A stretch of 56,110 nt of DNA from Phycisphaerales bacterium (GTDB lineage: Bacteria > Planctomycetota > Phycisphaerae > Phycisphaerales > UBA1924), in the NCBI GenBank assembly GCA_029260435.1, contig JAJDDG010000141.1, forward strand, positions 1-56,110. The letters are read 5' to 3'. Shown piece after piece: positions 40,201 to 48,664 of the stretch (its first letter is position 1; every line of letters begins with the position of its first letter). The position numbers and the translations under genes are program-made. The notes beneath the pieces were generated by a model, which saw only the letters and a program-made list of their open reading frames with translations, was not told the origin of the DNA and made no database searches.

Positions 40201-41322
40201 GGTCGCGAGGTCGGTGTTCGCGGCGGCCTTCTGCACGAACTCGCCGTAGAAGCTGGCTGCGCCAACGTCGCCAACATCCGCGGCGTTCACCGGGAGGTTG
40301 TAGATCACGCGGAAGGCCTGGATGCCAGCACCCGCACCGGTGATCGAGACGATCGCCTCGCAAGACTGCACCGCAAACGAGGTCAGCGCGGTGACCGCCA
40401 CACCATTGGTGTCGGAGACCGGGTCGTTGCCGAGGACATCCTCAAAGTTGGCCGCAACCTCGACGCGGATGAACTGCCCGACAACGATGTTGCCGAGTGC
40501 GCCGGTCAGGTCGAACGCGAAGGTCGAATCCGAACCCGCAACGAAGTCAACAACCGCGGCGAGCGTCCCGGTCAGGGCGAGCGGTGCGGCGAAGGTGTCA
40601 GCTGTGTCAAGGCGGAGGTCCGTAAGCACCACCGCATTCGCGTCAGGAGCGGCACCACCGGAGGAAGTGCCGTTCTTGCCCGCGCTGCCGCCGGTGAAGC
40701 GGCACGAGCGGGACATCTCGATGAAGAACGACTCGTTCGTCGCATCGAGAAAGCAGTTCGCCAGTGTCAGTGCTGTGGTGTCGAGATCCGCAGCCTCGCC
40801 GCCAGCAGTCAGCGTACCGGAGGTTTCGGTGATCTCGGTGGAGTTCGAGTTCGTGGACTGGTCCACGCAAGTGATGACAACCACAACGTCCGTGACGCTC
40901 GGGTCGATGGCAGCGGCGTTCTGCGCCGCGGTGACCGCGGACGCGAACGCGGCGAAACCGAGATCGATGTCATCGACAAAGTCGGCCGGGGCACCCGTGG
41001 CAGAACCGTCACCGAAGGTGCCGTCCTGGTTCGAATCGACCTGAGCCAGCGGGATCTGCGTGCTGGGCCACAGTGTCGTGGTCGAACCGGATTGCACACC
41101 AATGATCGAGAAGAAGTAATCAACTACCTCTGCAGCAGCCATCGCGGTGCCATCGGTCGAGCCATCGGCATCGACATCGATGGTCAGGATGGTGCTCGTC
41201 CCCGTGAATTCAAAGTTCGAGGCGTTCTCCGGGGCATCGATGTTCACGCCCTGGCCGAACGCCGTGCCAGTCAGCCCGAGGGCAACGCCCGCAGCCAACA
41301 CACGTTTAAAGTTCAGACTCAT
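37252..41322 (-). CDS. very large secreted protein, about 1356 residues
   Basis: ATG 41322 follows AAAGGA at about 10 bases; the upstream in-frame extension to 41424 is unlikely. Signal peptide: MSLNFKRVLAAGVALGLTG, then TAFGQG. The mature protein is acidic, poor in Lys and rich in Asp, Asn, Thr, Ser and Gly, with several DxDxDG-like calcium loops (DVDADGSTDG, DFNGDGNMDAC, DWDGDTFAG, DSDSDGFADEC). Segments following DFNGDGNMD and DSDSDGFAD have the strand pattern of bacterial Ig-like domains with 'VTAANFTI' / 'LAVSDFTVAG'. No catalytic motif seen. It has its own terminator and a long upstream region, suggesting high or regulated expression. Surface or extracellular structural protein is my best guess; name unknown. 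Confidence 0.85.
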   Translation of the reverse strand: MSLNFKRVLAAGVALGLTGTAFGQGVNIDAPENASNFEFTGTSTILTIDVDADGSTDGTAMAAAEVVDYFFSIIGVQSGSTTTLWPSTQIPLAQVDSNQDGTFGDGSATGAPADFVDDIDLGFAAFASAVTAAQNAAAIDPSVTDVVVVITCVDQSTNSNSTEITETSGTLTAGGEAADLDTTALTLANCFLDATNESFFIEMSRSCRFTGGSAGKNGTSSGGAAPDANAVVLTDLRLDTADTFAAPLALTGTLAAVVDFVAGSDSTFAFDLTGALGNIVVGQFIRVEVAANFEDVLGNDPVSDTNGVAVTALTSFAVQSCEAIVSITGAGAGIQAFRVIYNLPVNAADVGDVGAASFYGEFVQKAAANTDLATAGAAIDPNNSSAVLVTCNAGGTDLIWADGLATDGGTYSFTTDITGNPPSSIFGSAIAANSTSNCSDAIDPSVDDFAWHDFNGDGNMDACSIIFDEPVTPMSVTAANFTIDIVNVNVNPFAQITPGGALTLDATAAGAAGVTITSITSESVGMANTAGAPTRIETGNAVALNFDPAQPDWDGDTFAGALDTDGEATPGTGGPSALELDYDSGGTFDDANGNSLDLGVLGNESIDTDRAGPVLALGAFFTGDNQTNANNNQYLREVDDLNLGNPPGPNDLGDELANNRLGIFASENFSAAPTDGNTTETAITYGPDGTPFANGDVWNFGLANGAVLGENQNHTADLAAGNTFNVGSGAGWADATGNAFVVSAATIANAVAPYVPFSQALDGSVVYAAFLVDSDSDGFADECRMTMNQNIDATTLAVSDFTVAGFGGVITSIAVDGSNGKVIILTFTDGQISMTSTINVTYNGSTDASLVNSDTGAGEPGVPTSNVDATFDAADIVAPDAETQSVAIMPISGTVTIGGSPAPRGTKVFALNAIPVVFRATATHNNVRWTQSRNDDENSMEAFTDVILGLEPFIYSHRDNDNYQYYRNFKDSTDSETFEDVIDLSLNIRSFSNITFSGTGETNADKVTSGSLDLCWDVMRSNNGTIQDFYSSGFEFGGDPIFSATVITSDDGSYNLHHSGPIAAFNGRSTLDAIDLPVIVVVETPDGQRFACSSLLTSVDLANQGGGPLLFSAHNRVQDSGSAFDATPFDIELDYVGSQTIFPGWNLEGFPHVGGWARAAGNRPALPAGVVSGDVFIGTGLPAVGALDQFVFWEDDTTDGVWNISDDGSDLLDSIVIDADCFSHFWFNMTSFGVQMGDSATNQVGGYGFGFFNNDGGQEYGCFQFGSPLSSGAIFAPGDFSNSSSNQGWFLGTNTTSYDPATGFFTANTDADYIITFDNQGGGVIDVSSHANGAAGNPNNTSSVEDGQPLFVHFDN

Positions 41323-41806
41323 GCTCAACGTTCCTTTCTTCTTCTCCACGCGGTGAAGAATCCTGTTCCGTTCAAATAACTCGTGTAAGGCCGCGGCCCG
41401 TGGGCGAGGACGCGTACCAGACATATCTCAGTGCCCCAGCATCGAGACCATCTCGACGCCAACGGGGCGGCTTGTTCAGAGCGTTTCCGGCTCCATTGCT
41501 CGGCCATCCTGCCCCTTCATCAACTACTTTCCTTACATACGCTCTTGTGGAGCGTGGTTATCGGCTGTCCCTCGTGCCAAACTTTCAGTTACCGGGCGTC
41601 GGGAGACGTTCACATCCTAATTCCCAGCGCCATGCCACCAAGATTCCCGGACCATCGGCTCGATAGCCCCCTAGATCTACAGCACTTTGCTGGTATTCAC
41701 CAACTTACGCATTGTCACGCCCCTGACACATCGAGACATCATCGGCATCGATGATCTTATCGGAGTTTCCGACCCCCAAGCCCATTCTCCAGCGCACCTT
41801 GGAGCG
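41323..41806. other. 484-base intergenic region upstream of the large secreted protein gene
   Basis: No convincing gene on either strand; short frames here have no start signal. It probably holds the promoter of the large gene. One clear inverted repeat, ATCATCG-GCAT-CGATGAT, is at 41738-41755, about 50 bases after the LuxR-type gene stop, without a T-run, so operator or processing site rather than a standard terminator. Base composition is less GC-rich than the neighbouring genes. Confidence 0.5.
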
Positions 41807-42256
41807 TTACACCCCGAGCGACTCAACCGTGCTGATGTCCACGGTCTGGATCTTGGTATTCCGGTATCCCCATAGCAAGCGACACGCGACAAACCGCACC
41901 ACATCGCCCTTGCTCGTCGTCCCAAGCTTCTGATTCAAGCGCATCAGGTGCGTGCGGAGCGTGGGCAGCGCGACACACAAACGATCCGAGATCGCGTCGT
42001 TTGTCCCACCAGAACAGATCTCATACACCACCTCGCGCTCGCGCGGCGTGAGCCCGTTGAGCGCTCCCTGCAAGAAATGCCGCTCGGCATACGTCAGTTT
42101 GAGTGTCCACGAATCTGCGCGAGGCTCAGCCCCAACGATCGAACTAGGGATCGAAACCCGCGCGCTACCCGGGCGCGCAGAGCGCACCACCACTTCCGGT
42201 GACTTGATCGCACCGGGGTTGGTCTCTGGTTCTCGAGCGACGGCCTTGCCTGGCAC
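41807..42256 (-). CDS. LuxR-type helix-turn-helix transcriptional regulator
   Basis: 149 residues. The GerE/LuxR DNA-binding domain spans about residues 66-130: LTPREREVVYEICSGG, TNDAISDRLCVALPTLRTHL and RLNQKLGTTSKGDVVRFV. The N-terminal ~55 residues are Pro/Arg/Ala-rich and form neither a receiver nor a PAS or autoinducer domain, so the signal input is unknown. Start is GTG 42256. It lies upstream of, and in the same direction as, the large secreted protein gene and the dockerin/T2SS genes, and is divergent from pilT. Control of the surrounding surface genes is an inference from position. Confidence 0.82.
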   Translation of the reverse strand: MPGKAVAREPETNPGAIKSPEVVVRSARPGSARVSIPSSIVGAEPRADSWTLKLTYAERHFLQGALNGLTPREREVVYEICSGGTNDAISDRLCVALPTLRTHLMRLNQKLGTTSKGDVVRFVACRLLWGYRNTKIQTVDISTVESLGV

Positions 42257-42390
42257 GGTCGGCTCTCCCTCTGCAAATCCACCGGCCCGGGGTGTGAACT
42301 TGACGCACTCAACCCCGCGGAATGACCGGCTCCGTAGGAAATACTAACCACGCCGGAGAAGCCCAGTCAACGCCCCGATACCGCCCGATA

Positions 42391-42408
42391 ACAGGGGGGT
42401 ATCCCTGT
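42391..42408. promoter_or_regulatory. palindrome in the luxR-like / pilT divergent gap
   Basis: ACAGGG-GGGTAT-CCCTGT, perfect 6-base arms, preceded by the tandem CGCCCCGATACCGCCCGATA. It lies midway between the divergent starts at 42256 and 42550, where an operator for the LuxR-type regulator could be. Binding is not shown; chance palindromes of this length occur in GC-rich DNA. Confidence 0.35.
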
Positions 42409-42549
42409 CCGACGACCCCGACCCCCTTTTGGGCTGCGTGAGACCTGACCCCGGCGTGCCTGGGGTTATGCCACGCACATGATCGGCCGATGAGCAGGCT
42501 GGCCGCCGCCCCCGGAGAGGGTGTCGGAGAGTAGTTGAGGGAGGCTCAA

Positions 42550-43605
42550 ATGAACCTCGGTAGCATCCTGAAAGCCGCCCACGCGGCCGACGCTTCGGAT
42601 ATCCATCTTGTCGCGGGGCACCCGCCGGTGATGCGCGTGCATACCGTGATGACCCCCATGGATTTCCCGGTCTTCACGAGTGAATCACTCTCGGAGATCT
42701 TCCACGAGCTCGCCTCGGAAGGCACGCGGGACATCTACGAAAAGCAGCAGGACGCGGACTTCTCCTACGAGGTCAAGGGTCTCGGTCGCTACCGCGTGAA
42801 CGCGCACTCGCAGCGCGCCGCGCTCGGCATCACAATGCGTGCGATCAAATCGAAAGTACCGCCGCTCGCGGATCTGAACCTGCCGGATGTCATCTCGCGG
42901 CTGACGTATCTACCGCGTGGGCTCGTGCTCGTCACGGGCGACACCGGCTCGGGCAAGTCCACCACACTCGCCGCGATGATCCAGGCGATGAACGAACGCT
43001 ACCGCAAGCACATCATCACTCTCGAAGACCCGACCGAGTACACCTTCCAGTCGCACCAGTGCCTCATCGAGCAGCGCGAACTCGGGCAGGACATGCCCAG
43101 CTTCGCCTCCGGGCTCAAGCACGCGCTGCGTCAGGATCCGGACATCATCCTCGTCGGCGAGATGCGCGACCTCGACACCACCGCGCTCGCGATGACCGCA
43201 GCGGAAACCGGGCACCTCGTGCTCTCCACGCTGCACACCGTCAACGCGAGCCAGACGGTGGAGCGCATCATTGATATGTACCCGTCGGGTCAGCAGAACC
43301 AGATCCGCGCGATGCTCGCCGACACGCTCCAGGCGGTTGTCTCCCAGACGTTGTTCTCGCGGACAGATGTCAAAGGTATGGTCCCGGCCGTCGAGGTGCT
43401 GCTCTGCACGCCCGCGGTGCGGAATATCGTCCGTGAGGGGCGCACCTTCGAGATCCCGAACGTTATCGAGACAAACCGATCGATGGGGATGTCGAGCCTC
43501 GACGCATCTATCGCGGAGCTGTTTTTCAACGGCATGATCTCCAAGGACGAAGCCGTCGCCAAAGCCGCGTACCCAGACAAGCTCTCCAAGCAGCTCGCCG
43601 CGTAA
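42550..43605 (+). CDS. pilT: type IV pilus retraction ATPase PilT
   Basis: 351 residues, the usual PilT length. N-terminal PAS-like domain with ASDIHLVAGHPPVMRVH, Walker A GDTGSGKSTTL near 130-140, Walker B region PDIILVGEMRDLDT, His box HLVLSTLHTVNASQT, and the C-terminal AIRNIVREG-type block (here AVRNIVREG). No zinc tetracysteine site, as expected for PilT and unlike the pilB and gspE products here. ATG 42550 follows GGGAGG at 5 bases; TTG 42535 is in frame but has none. Confidence 0.93.
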   Translation: MNLGSILKAAHAADASDIHLVAGHPPVMRVHTVMTPMDFPVFTSESLSEIFHELASEGTRDIYEKQQDADFSYEVKGLGRYRVNAHSQRAALGITMRAIKSKVPPLADLNLPDVISRLTYLPRGLVLVTGDTGSGKSTTLAAMIQAMNERYRKHIITLEDPTEYTFQSHQCLIEQRELGQDMPSFASGLKHALRQDPDIILVGEMRDLDTTALAMTAAETGHLVLSTLHTVNASQTVERIIDMYPSGQQNQIRAMLADTLQAVVSQTLFSRTDVKGMVPAVEVLLCTPAVRNIVREGRTFEIPNVIETNRSMGMSSLDASIAELFFNGMISKDEAVAKAAYPDKLSKQLAA

Positions 43606-43626
43606 CCGAACGGGAATTCAAGACTC

Positions 43627-44853
43627 ATGCCCACCTACCGGTACCAGGTTCAGAACAACGCGGGGCAGACCGTTGTCGGTGTTGTTAACTCGGCGAGCGC
43701 AGCCTCCGCCGCGGACACACTCCGCACGCAAGGCAACCGCGTGCTCGCGCTGAACCCGGTGCAGTCCCCGGGAGCCGGGAAGTCCTTTGGCGAGAAGTTC
43801 CGTGAGCTGAACTCCGGCAAGCCCACGCTCAAGCATGTGCTCGACTTCACCACGCAGCTCTCCGTGATGGTGCGTGCGGGCATCGGGCTACGCACGGCGC
43901 TGGACGGCATCGCCGACCAGACCGACCACGCACGCTTCAAGCAGATCATCCTCGGGCTCAAATCGGATGTGGAATCCGGCAAGCAGTTCTCCGAAGCGCT
44001 CACAAGACACCCCAAGCTCTTCAACCCCCTGTACGTCAATATGGTTCGGGCCTCGGAGATGTCCGGCTCGTTCGGCAAGATGCTCAACCGCATCGCCGCG
44101 TATACCTCCCAGCAGATCGAAACCAAGAAGATGGTCATCGGAGCGATGATCTACCCGGGTGTGATCGCCACCATGGCGACCGGCGTCACCGTCTTCCTGC
44201 TCGTCTTCGTGCTGCCCAAGTTCGGTGCGGTGTTCGCGGGCAAGGAGGACGCCCTGCCCTGGGCCACGAAATTCCTGATGTCGCTCAGCGATTTCATGGT
44301 CGCGCAGTGGCCGCTCCTCGTGGGCGTGCTGTTCTCATCCCTAGTCGCGATCTTCCTCGTGCTGAAAACCGAGATCGGCAGCTTCTGGTTTGACACCGCG
44401 AAGCTCACCGTGCCCATCGTCCGGAAAATGTTCCGCGCCCTGTATATCTCCCGCTCGCTCCAGACCATGGGCGAATTGATCAACGCGGGCGTGCCCATGC
44501 TCGACACCCTCGCGATCACGGGTGATGTCTCGGGCAACCGTCTGTTCAAACGCCTCTGGCGCGGCGTCTACTCCTCGGTGAAGCAGGGACGCAAGATCGC
44601 GTCCACGCTCGAGAAGAGCGACCTGCTGCCCAAAGCGGTGGTGCAGATGGTGTCCGCGGGCGAGGAGTCCGGCAAACTCGGCGAGGTGCTCGACGAGGTA
44701 TCGGACTTCTACGGCAAGCAACTCCGTGACGCGATCAAGGCGGTTACCGGAATGATCGAACCCCTCATGATCATCATTATGGGTTCAATCGTTGGGTTCA
44801 TCGCCATGGCGATCATCCTGCCGATCTTCAAGATGAGCCAGATCGTCCGCTAG
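43627..44853 (+). CDS. pilC: type IV pilus inner-membrane protein PilC (GspF family)
   Basis: 408 residues. N-terminal YRYQVQNNAGQTVVGVV strand pair, first GspF domain (LDFTTQLSVMVRAGIGLRTA, NMVRASEMSGSFGKML), membrane helices (VIATMATGVTVFLLVFVLP; LLVGVLFSSLVAIFLVL), second domain (SLQTMGELINAGVPMLDTL, MVSAGEESGKLGEVLDEV) and the final helix (MIIIMGSIVGFIAMAIILP). It starts 21 bases after pilT. Partner of the extension and retraction ATPases. Clearly separate from gspF at 32454. Confidence 0.93.
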   Translation: MPTYRYQVQNNAGQTVVGVVNSASAASAADTLRTQGNRVLALNPVQSPGAGKSFGEKFRELNSGKPTLKHVLDFTTQLSVMVRAGIGLRTALDGIADQTDHARFKQIILGLKSDVESGKQFSEALTRHPKLFNPLYVNMVRASEMSGSFGKMLNRIAAYTSQQIETKKMVIGAMIYPGVIATMATGVTVFLLVFVLPKFGAVFAGKEDALPWATKFLMSLSDFMVAQWPLLVGVLFSSLVAIFLVLKTEIGSFWFDTAKLTVPIVRKMFRALYISRSLQTMGELINAGVPMLDTLAITGDVSGNRLFKRLWRGVYSSVKQGRKIASTLEKSDLLPKAVVQMVSAGEESGKLGEVLDEVSDFYGKQLRDAIKAVTGMIEPLMIIIMGSIVGFIAMAIILPIFKMSQIVR

Positions 44854-44912
44854 CCGATATTCGCACTGGAGGCGTCCCGGGGTTCATTCCCCATCAAGGG
44901 GGCTTACGTGCG

Positions 44913-45650
44913 ATGATCCCAACACGCTCAACCCACATCCGGGTGCCCGAGGTTCGCCGAAGGCAACACGCCGCGCGCAGAGCGTTCACGCTCATCGAAA
45001 CGGCGTTCTCGACCATCATTATTGGTGTCGGTGTGCTCGCGATCATCGAGGCGCAGCAGGCGTTCGTCGTCAAGAACGCCTGGTCCACCAACTCCTCCAC
45101 CGCCACCTACCTCGCCTCAGAGTTCCGCGAGATGTCGCGCAACTTCCCCCGCCACGACCGCTTCTCGGGCGGCATCTACCTCGTCGATCCAAACGATGTG
45201 CTCTCGCTCAACGGGTGGGGGCTCGAAACGGGCGAGACCGCGACCGCCGACTTCGACGATCTGGACGATCTCGACGGGCTCGTCTTCGGCACCGCGACCA
45301 ACTACCCGGACGGCTTCGTGCCCACGCAGATCTTCGACGGGCCTATCAACGCGTTCGGCGAAGTGCTCAACGAGATGCTCTGGGACGGCACCGTCGAATC
45401 CCAGACGATCAACGACGAAGTGATCCCCGTGGCGATGCGCGGGTGGACGCAAATTGTTCAGGTGGACAAGCTCAACCCGAACGACTACTCGATCGCAGTC
45501 GAACACGGACTGTTCGAGGAAACCGGCGGCGAGGTCACCCGCGAAGTAGACGAATACCCGATCCGTGTGCGCGTCACCGTGCTGTTCCAGGGCCCGTTCG
45601 ACGCCGAAGCTACACCAATCGCCACCGTGACATGGGTCGTCCCCCCATAA
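44913..45650 (+). CDS. PilV-like minor prepilin
   Basis: 245 residues. Basic leader of ~24 residues ending ARRA, then FTLIETAFSTIIIGVGVLAI with Glu5; Ala is in place of Gly before the cleavage site. The body is acidic and beta-rich, ending FQGPFDAEATPIATVTWVVPP. First of three pilin-like genes after pilC. The length and the GVLAIIEAQQ segment resemble PilV/GspI-class minor pilins, though the body is much larger. Confidence 0.75.
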   Translation: MIPTRSTHIRVPEVRRRQHAARRAFTLIETAFSTIIIGVGVLAIIEAQQAFVVKNAWSTNSSTATYLASEFREMSRNFPRHDRFSGGIYLVDPNDVLSLNGWGLETGETATADFDDLDDLDGLVFGTATNYPDGFVPTQIFDGPINAFGEVLNEMLWDGTVESQTINDEVIPVAMRGWTQIVQVDKLNPNDYSIAVEHGLFEETGGEVTREVDEYPIRVRVTVLFQGPFDAEATPIATVTWVVPP

Positions 45651-45734
45651 CCTCCGCACCGATCGATTCGCAACGGACACGCATCCTCTGCCCTACTCCT
45701 GATCGAACGCAGCAAGGAACGAGGAGGAATGAAT

Positions 45735-48662
45735 ATGAACTCCCGACAGCTCAACATGATCAAACGCCGCGCGCAGCGCGTTGCGCGCTCGCGCCGAGGC
45801 GTCACGGGCATCCTCTCGATGATGTTCCTCGTGATGTTCGGCTCGCTCGCCGTCGCGATGGCGATCGTCTCCCAGGGCAACCTGCGCACCGCCGAGACGC
45901 ATATCCGCGTCTCGCGTTCGCTGGGTGCCGTGGACACCGGCATGGAAATCGCCACGCGCACGCTCGAGCGCGCCGCGCTGCGGTGTGTCGTGGGCGAGGG
46001 CGAGATCTCTGCAACCTACTCGAGCGATCTCTGGAGCGGCTCAGGGCTCGCGGGCTCGATGGTGACATTCATCGACGAGCCCGGGTACGACCCCGTCTCC
46101 TCGGTGATGGATGCGGTCATCCAACTCCACGCCGATCAGGTGTCAACCAACATCGCTTCGGAGATCCTCCCCGCCTTCACCCCGCCCAACAACTGGTACG
46201 TCTCGCCCGCGATCGGTCTCGATCGTGATGCGACAGGGCGCATCATCACCGCGGTGCAGATCACCTATGTCACCCCGAGCGAGGACGAAGCCGCCGACGG
46301 GCGCATCAAGGTCATCGTCACCGGGTACGACTGGGACTGGACCCGTGAGGCTTTCGTCTCCCGTACCGCCCAGCAGTATTTCGACCTCTCCAAGCGCGTG
46401 AAGCAATCTGTGCTCGCGCCATCGCGCATCATGATCGGGCGCAACGTCCAGGTGGACGGCCCGCTCGGTGCGCGTTTCGCCAGCATCAACCCCGACGGCG
46501 ATATCGACGGCCCGCCGCTCGTCATCAAATCGGATTTCTACGGGCTCGACGGCGCCGACGGCCCGCTCACCCGCAAGCTCCAAGCCTTCTACGACGCCGT
46601 GCTGCTGCACGACGTGGACGGCGACAACCGCCTCCGCGCGCTCCACACCGTGGAATCCACACCACTCGCCGCGCTCAACCTCATGGACTTCTCCGCCTAC
46701 GACGACTCGGACAACAACACCGACCCCGACTACGCCTACACCGACATGACCAACGACAACATCGTCGATGAGTACGATATCTTCCTGAACCATTACGACA
46801 CCAACGGCGACGGCATGGTCGCCCTCCCCGACGCCCTCAACTACCGCACACCCAACAGCTCGCTCGCCCCCGAGTTCATCCTCGACGACGCGCTGGCCTA
46901 CCTGATCGATTCGGGATTGTCCGACCGCAACGGCAACGGGCGCGCCAACGGCATCCACGATCCCTACCACGCCGACGCCTCACCCGAGGGTTGGATATTC
47001 AGTTCCTTCGACGACAACAACGCCGACGGGCTCTACGACATCCTCGATGTCGATACGGATGATGTCGTGCTCGGGTACCGCGACGGCGTGCTCGATTACC
47101 GCGACCGCTACGCCAAGATCCGCGGCACCGTCACCTTCCGCACCGACCGCGCCACGTGGGAAAACTCCGACGACGGCGCCGGGGGCACGGTGAGCGACTA
47201 CCAGCAGTTCGTGCAGGGGGCGATCGTGCCCGAGCATAATAACGACTCCACTATCTTCGAAGCGACCAACGCCGAACTCCCCGAGATCACCGCGAGCAGC
47301 TTCAGCGCCGCCACCACCGCGCTGATCACCATCGCGCAGAACGAACCGCGTACCTTCCAGCAACAGGTCGAAGCAACCAAAGGCGGCGGGTGGGTGCCCC
47401 CCACCATGATCGAATCCACGCCGTACGGCTCGCCCGTGCCCGGCGACTGGTACCAACGCCCGGTCTACGAGGGCATCGTCTTCAAGAACGTCACCATTCC
47501 CATGGGCAACAACGCGCTCTTCATCGACTGCACATTCGCGGGCGTCACTCGCGTCGAAGCGTACGCCATCAACACGCACGACTCCTGGCAATTCTACGGC
47601 AAAGAAGCCCGCGACCCCGCAACCGGGCAACTCACGCGGCTCTACCCGCCCCCGCCGGCAGACTCCGACGCCCAGCTCGACCAGTCCTACGCCGATCCCT
47701 CCGCGCCGGGCTACGCCAACCTCCCAGTGCCGCTCATCGTCGCGGTTGATCTGAACAACGACGGCACCGCCAACGACCAATGCACCAATACCAAACTCAT
47801 CTCTAACAACATCCGCTTCCACGACTGCCTCTTCGTCGGGTCCATTGTCGCCGATCAGCCGACGATTTTCCGCCAGCTCCGCAACAAACTCCAGTTCACC
47901 GGTGCCACTCGCTTCACACAAGAGCACCCCACCGCCCCCCTCGACCCAGCGCTCAACCCCGACTCTGATGACCTCGACGAGATCGCCAAAAGCTCGCTCA
48001 TGCTCCCCAACTACTCCGTGGACATCGGCACCAACAACTCACCGCCCGATCAGGACGTCAACCTCAAGGGAGCCATCATCGCCGGTGTCATCGATATCCG
48101 CGGCAACGCCCGCATCGACGGCATCCTCATCGCCACGTTCTCCCCGCTGCGCGGGCAGGCTCCGCTCTCGCTCTACGGCTCCGACATCGGCAACCCCGCC
48201 GATTTCAATATCACACTCGGATACTTCGGGCCCGAAGACGGCGACAGCGAAGGCATCGATCTCTCCTCCCTCACCGACCTCGACGCCGATGGCACGCTCG
48301 ATATCGGGTGGGACACCGCCCGCGACGCTACCGGTGCGCTCATCACACTCGCCGGGTGGGACAGTGTGCACCTGGAATCCTGGTACGACGGCGTGCCCGA
48401 TGACGATGCCGGGATCGCACCCGGTACCTACGTCACCCGCGCGATCCCGTTCAGCGGGTTCGGCAAAGTCGAACTCAACTACGACCCCACCATGATCCTG
48501 CCAGACGGGCTCGCCGCACCGATCTCCATCCGTGCGATGCGCGACACCTACGAAGAAGGGCGATTCCACATCACCCATTACCAGCCCCCGCCCGATCCCA
48601 ATCCTGATCCAAACCCCGGCGGCACCACCGTCACCCCGCCCGACGAGGGAGGAATCCAGTAA
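45735..48662 (+). CDS. giant PilX-like minor pilin / tip protein candidate, 975 residues
   Basis: ATG 45735 has AGGAGG at 7 bases; the ATG at 45729 is too close to it. The N-terminus ARSRRG/VTGILSMMFLVMFG then SLAVAMAIVSQGNLRTAETH resembles PilX/GspK-class pilins: Gly before a hydrophobic helix and no Glu5. Usual PilX proteins have ~200 residues; this one carries ~900 more. EF-hand-like loops cluster between ~290 and ~440: DVDGDNRLRA, DMTNDNIVDEYD, DTNGDGMVAL, DRNGNGRANG, DDNNADGLYD. The C-terminal third (NLKGAIIAGVIDIRGNARID) looks like a beta-helix. A pilus-tip adhesin or assembly-priming role is inferred from type and context. Confidence 0.78.
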   Translation: MNSRQLNMIKRRAQRVARSRRGVTGILSMMFLVMFGSLAVAMAIVSQGNLRTAETHIRVSRSLGAVDTGMEIATRTLERAALRCVVGEGEISATYSSDLWSGSGLAGSMVTFIDEPGYDPVSSVMDAVIQLHADQVSTNIASEILPAFTPPNNWYVSPAIGLDRDATGRIITAVQITYVTPSEDEAADGRIKVIVTGYDWDWTREAFVSRTAQQYFDLSKRVKQSVLAPSRIMIGRNVQVDGPLGARFASINPDGDIDGPPLVIKSDFYGLDGADGPLTRKLQAFYDAVLLHDVDGDNRLRALHTVESTPLAALNLMDFSAYDDSDNNTDPDYAYTDMTNDNIVDEYDIFLNHYDTNGDGMVALPDALNYRTPNSSLAPEFILDDALAYLIDSGLSDRNGNGRANGIHDPYHADASPEGWIFSSFDDNNADGLYDILDVDTDDVVLGYRDGVLDYRDRYAKIRGTVTFRTDRATWENSDDGAGGTVSDYQQFVQGAIVPEHNNDSTIFEATNAELPEITASSFSAATTALITIAQNEPRTFQQQVEATKGGGWVPPTMIESTPYGSPVPGDWYQRPVYEGIVFKNVTIPMGNNALFIDCTFAGVTRVEAYAINTHDSWQFYGKEARDPATGQLTRLYPPPPADSDAQLDQSYADPSAPGYANLPVPLIVAVDLNNDGTANDQCTNTKLISNNIRFHDCLFVGSIVADQPTIFRQLRNKLQFTGATRFTQEHPTAPLDPALNPDSDDLDEIAKSSLMLPNYSVDIGTNNSPPDQDVNLKGAIIAGVIDIRGNARIDGILIATFSPLRGQAPLSLYGSDIGNPADFNITLGYFGPEDGDSEGIDLSSLTDLDADGTLDIGWDTARDATGALITLAGWDSVHLESWYDGVPDDDAGIAPGTYVTRAIPFSGFGKVELNYDPTMILPDGLAAPISIRAMRDTYEEGRFHITHYQPPPDPNPDPNPGGTTVTPPDEGGIQ

Positions 48663-48664
48663 CC

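Noticed and set aside
36358-41379. 1673-residue open frame on the + strand
   Set aside because: It is antisense to gspH, the dockerin gene and the 1356-residue secreted protein, all of which have signal peptides, ribosome binding sites and domain motifs. Its translation is a low-complexity Arg/Asp/Gly/Val mixture typical of a GC-rich antisense shadow.
41738-41755. ATCATCG-GCAT-CGATGAT as terminator of the LuxR-type gene
   Set aside because: The stem is weak and AT-containing and no T-run follows on the minus strand; kept only as an inverted repeat inside the intergenic entry.
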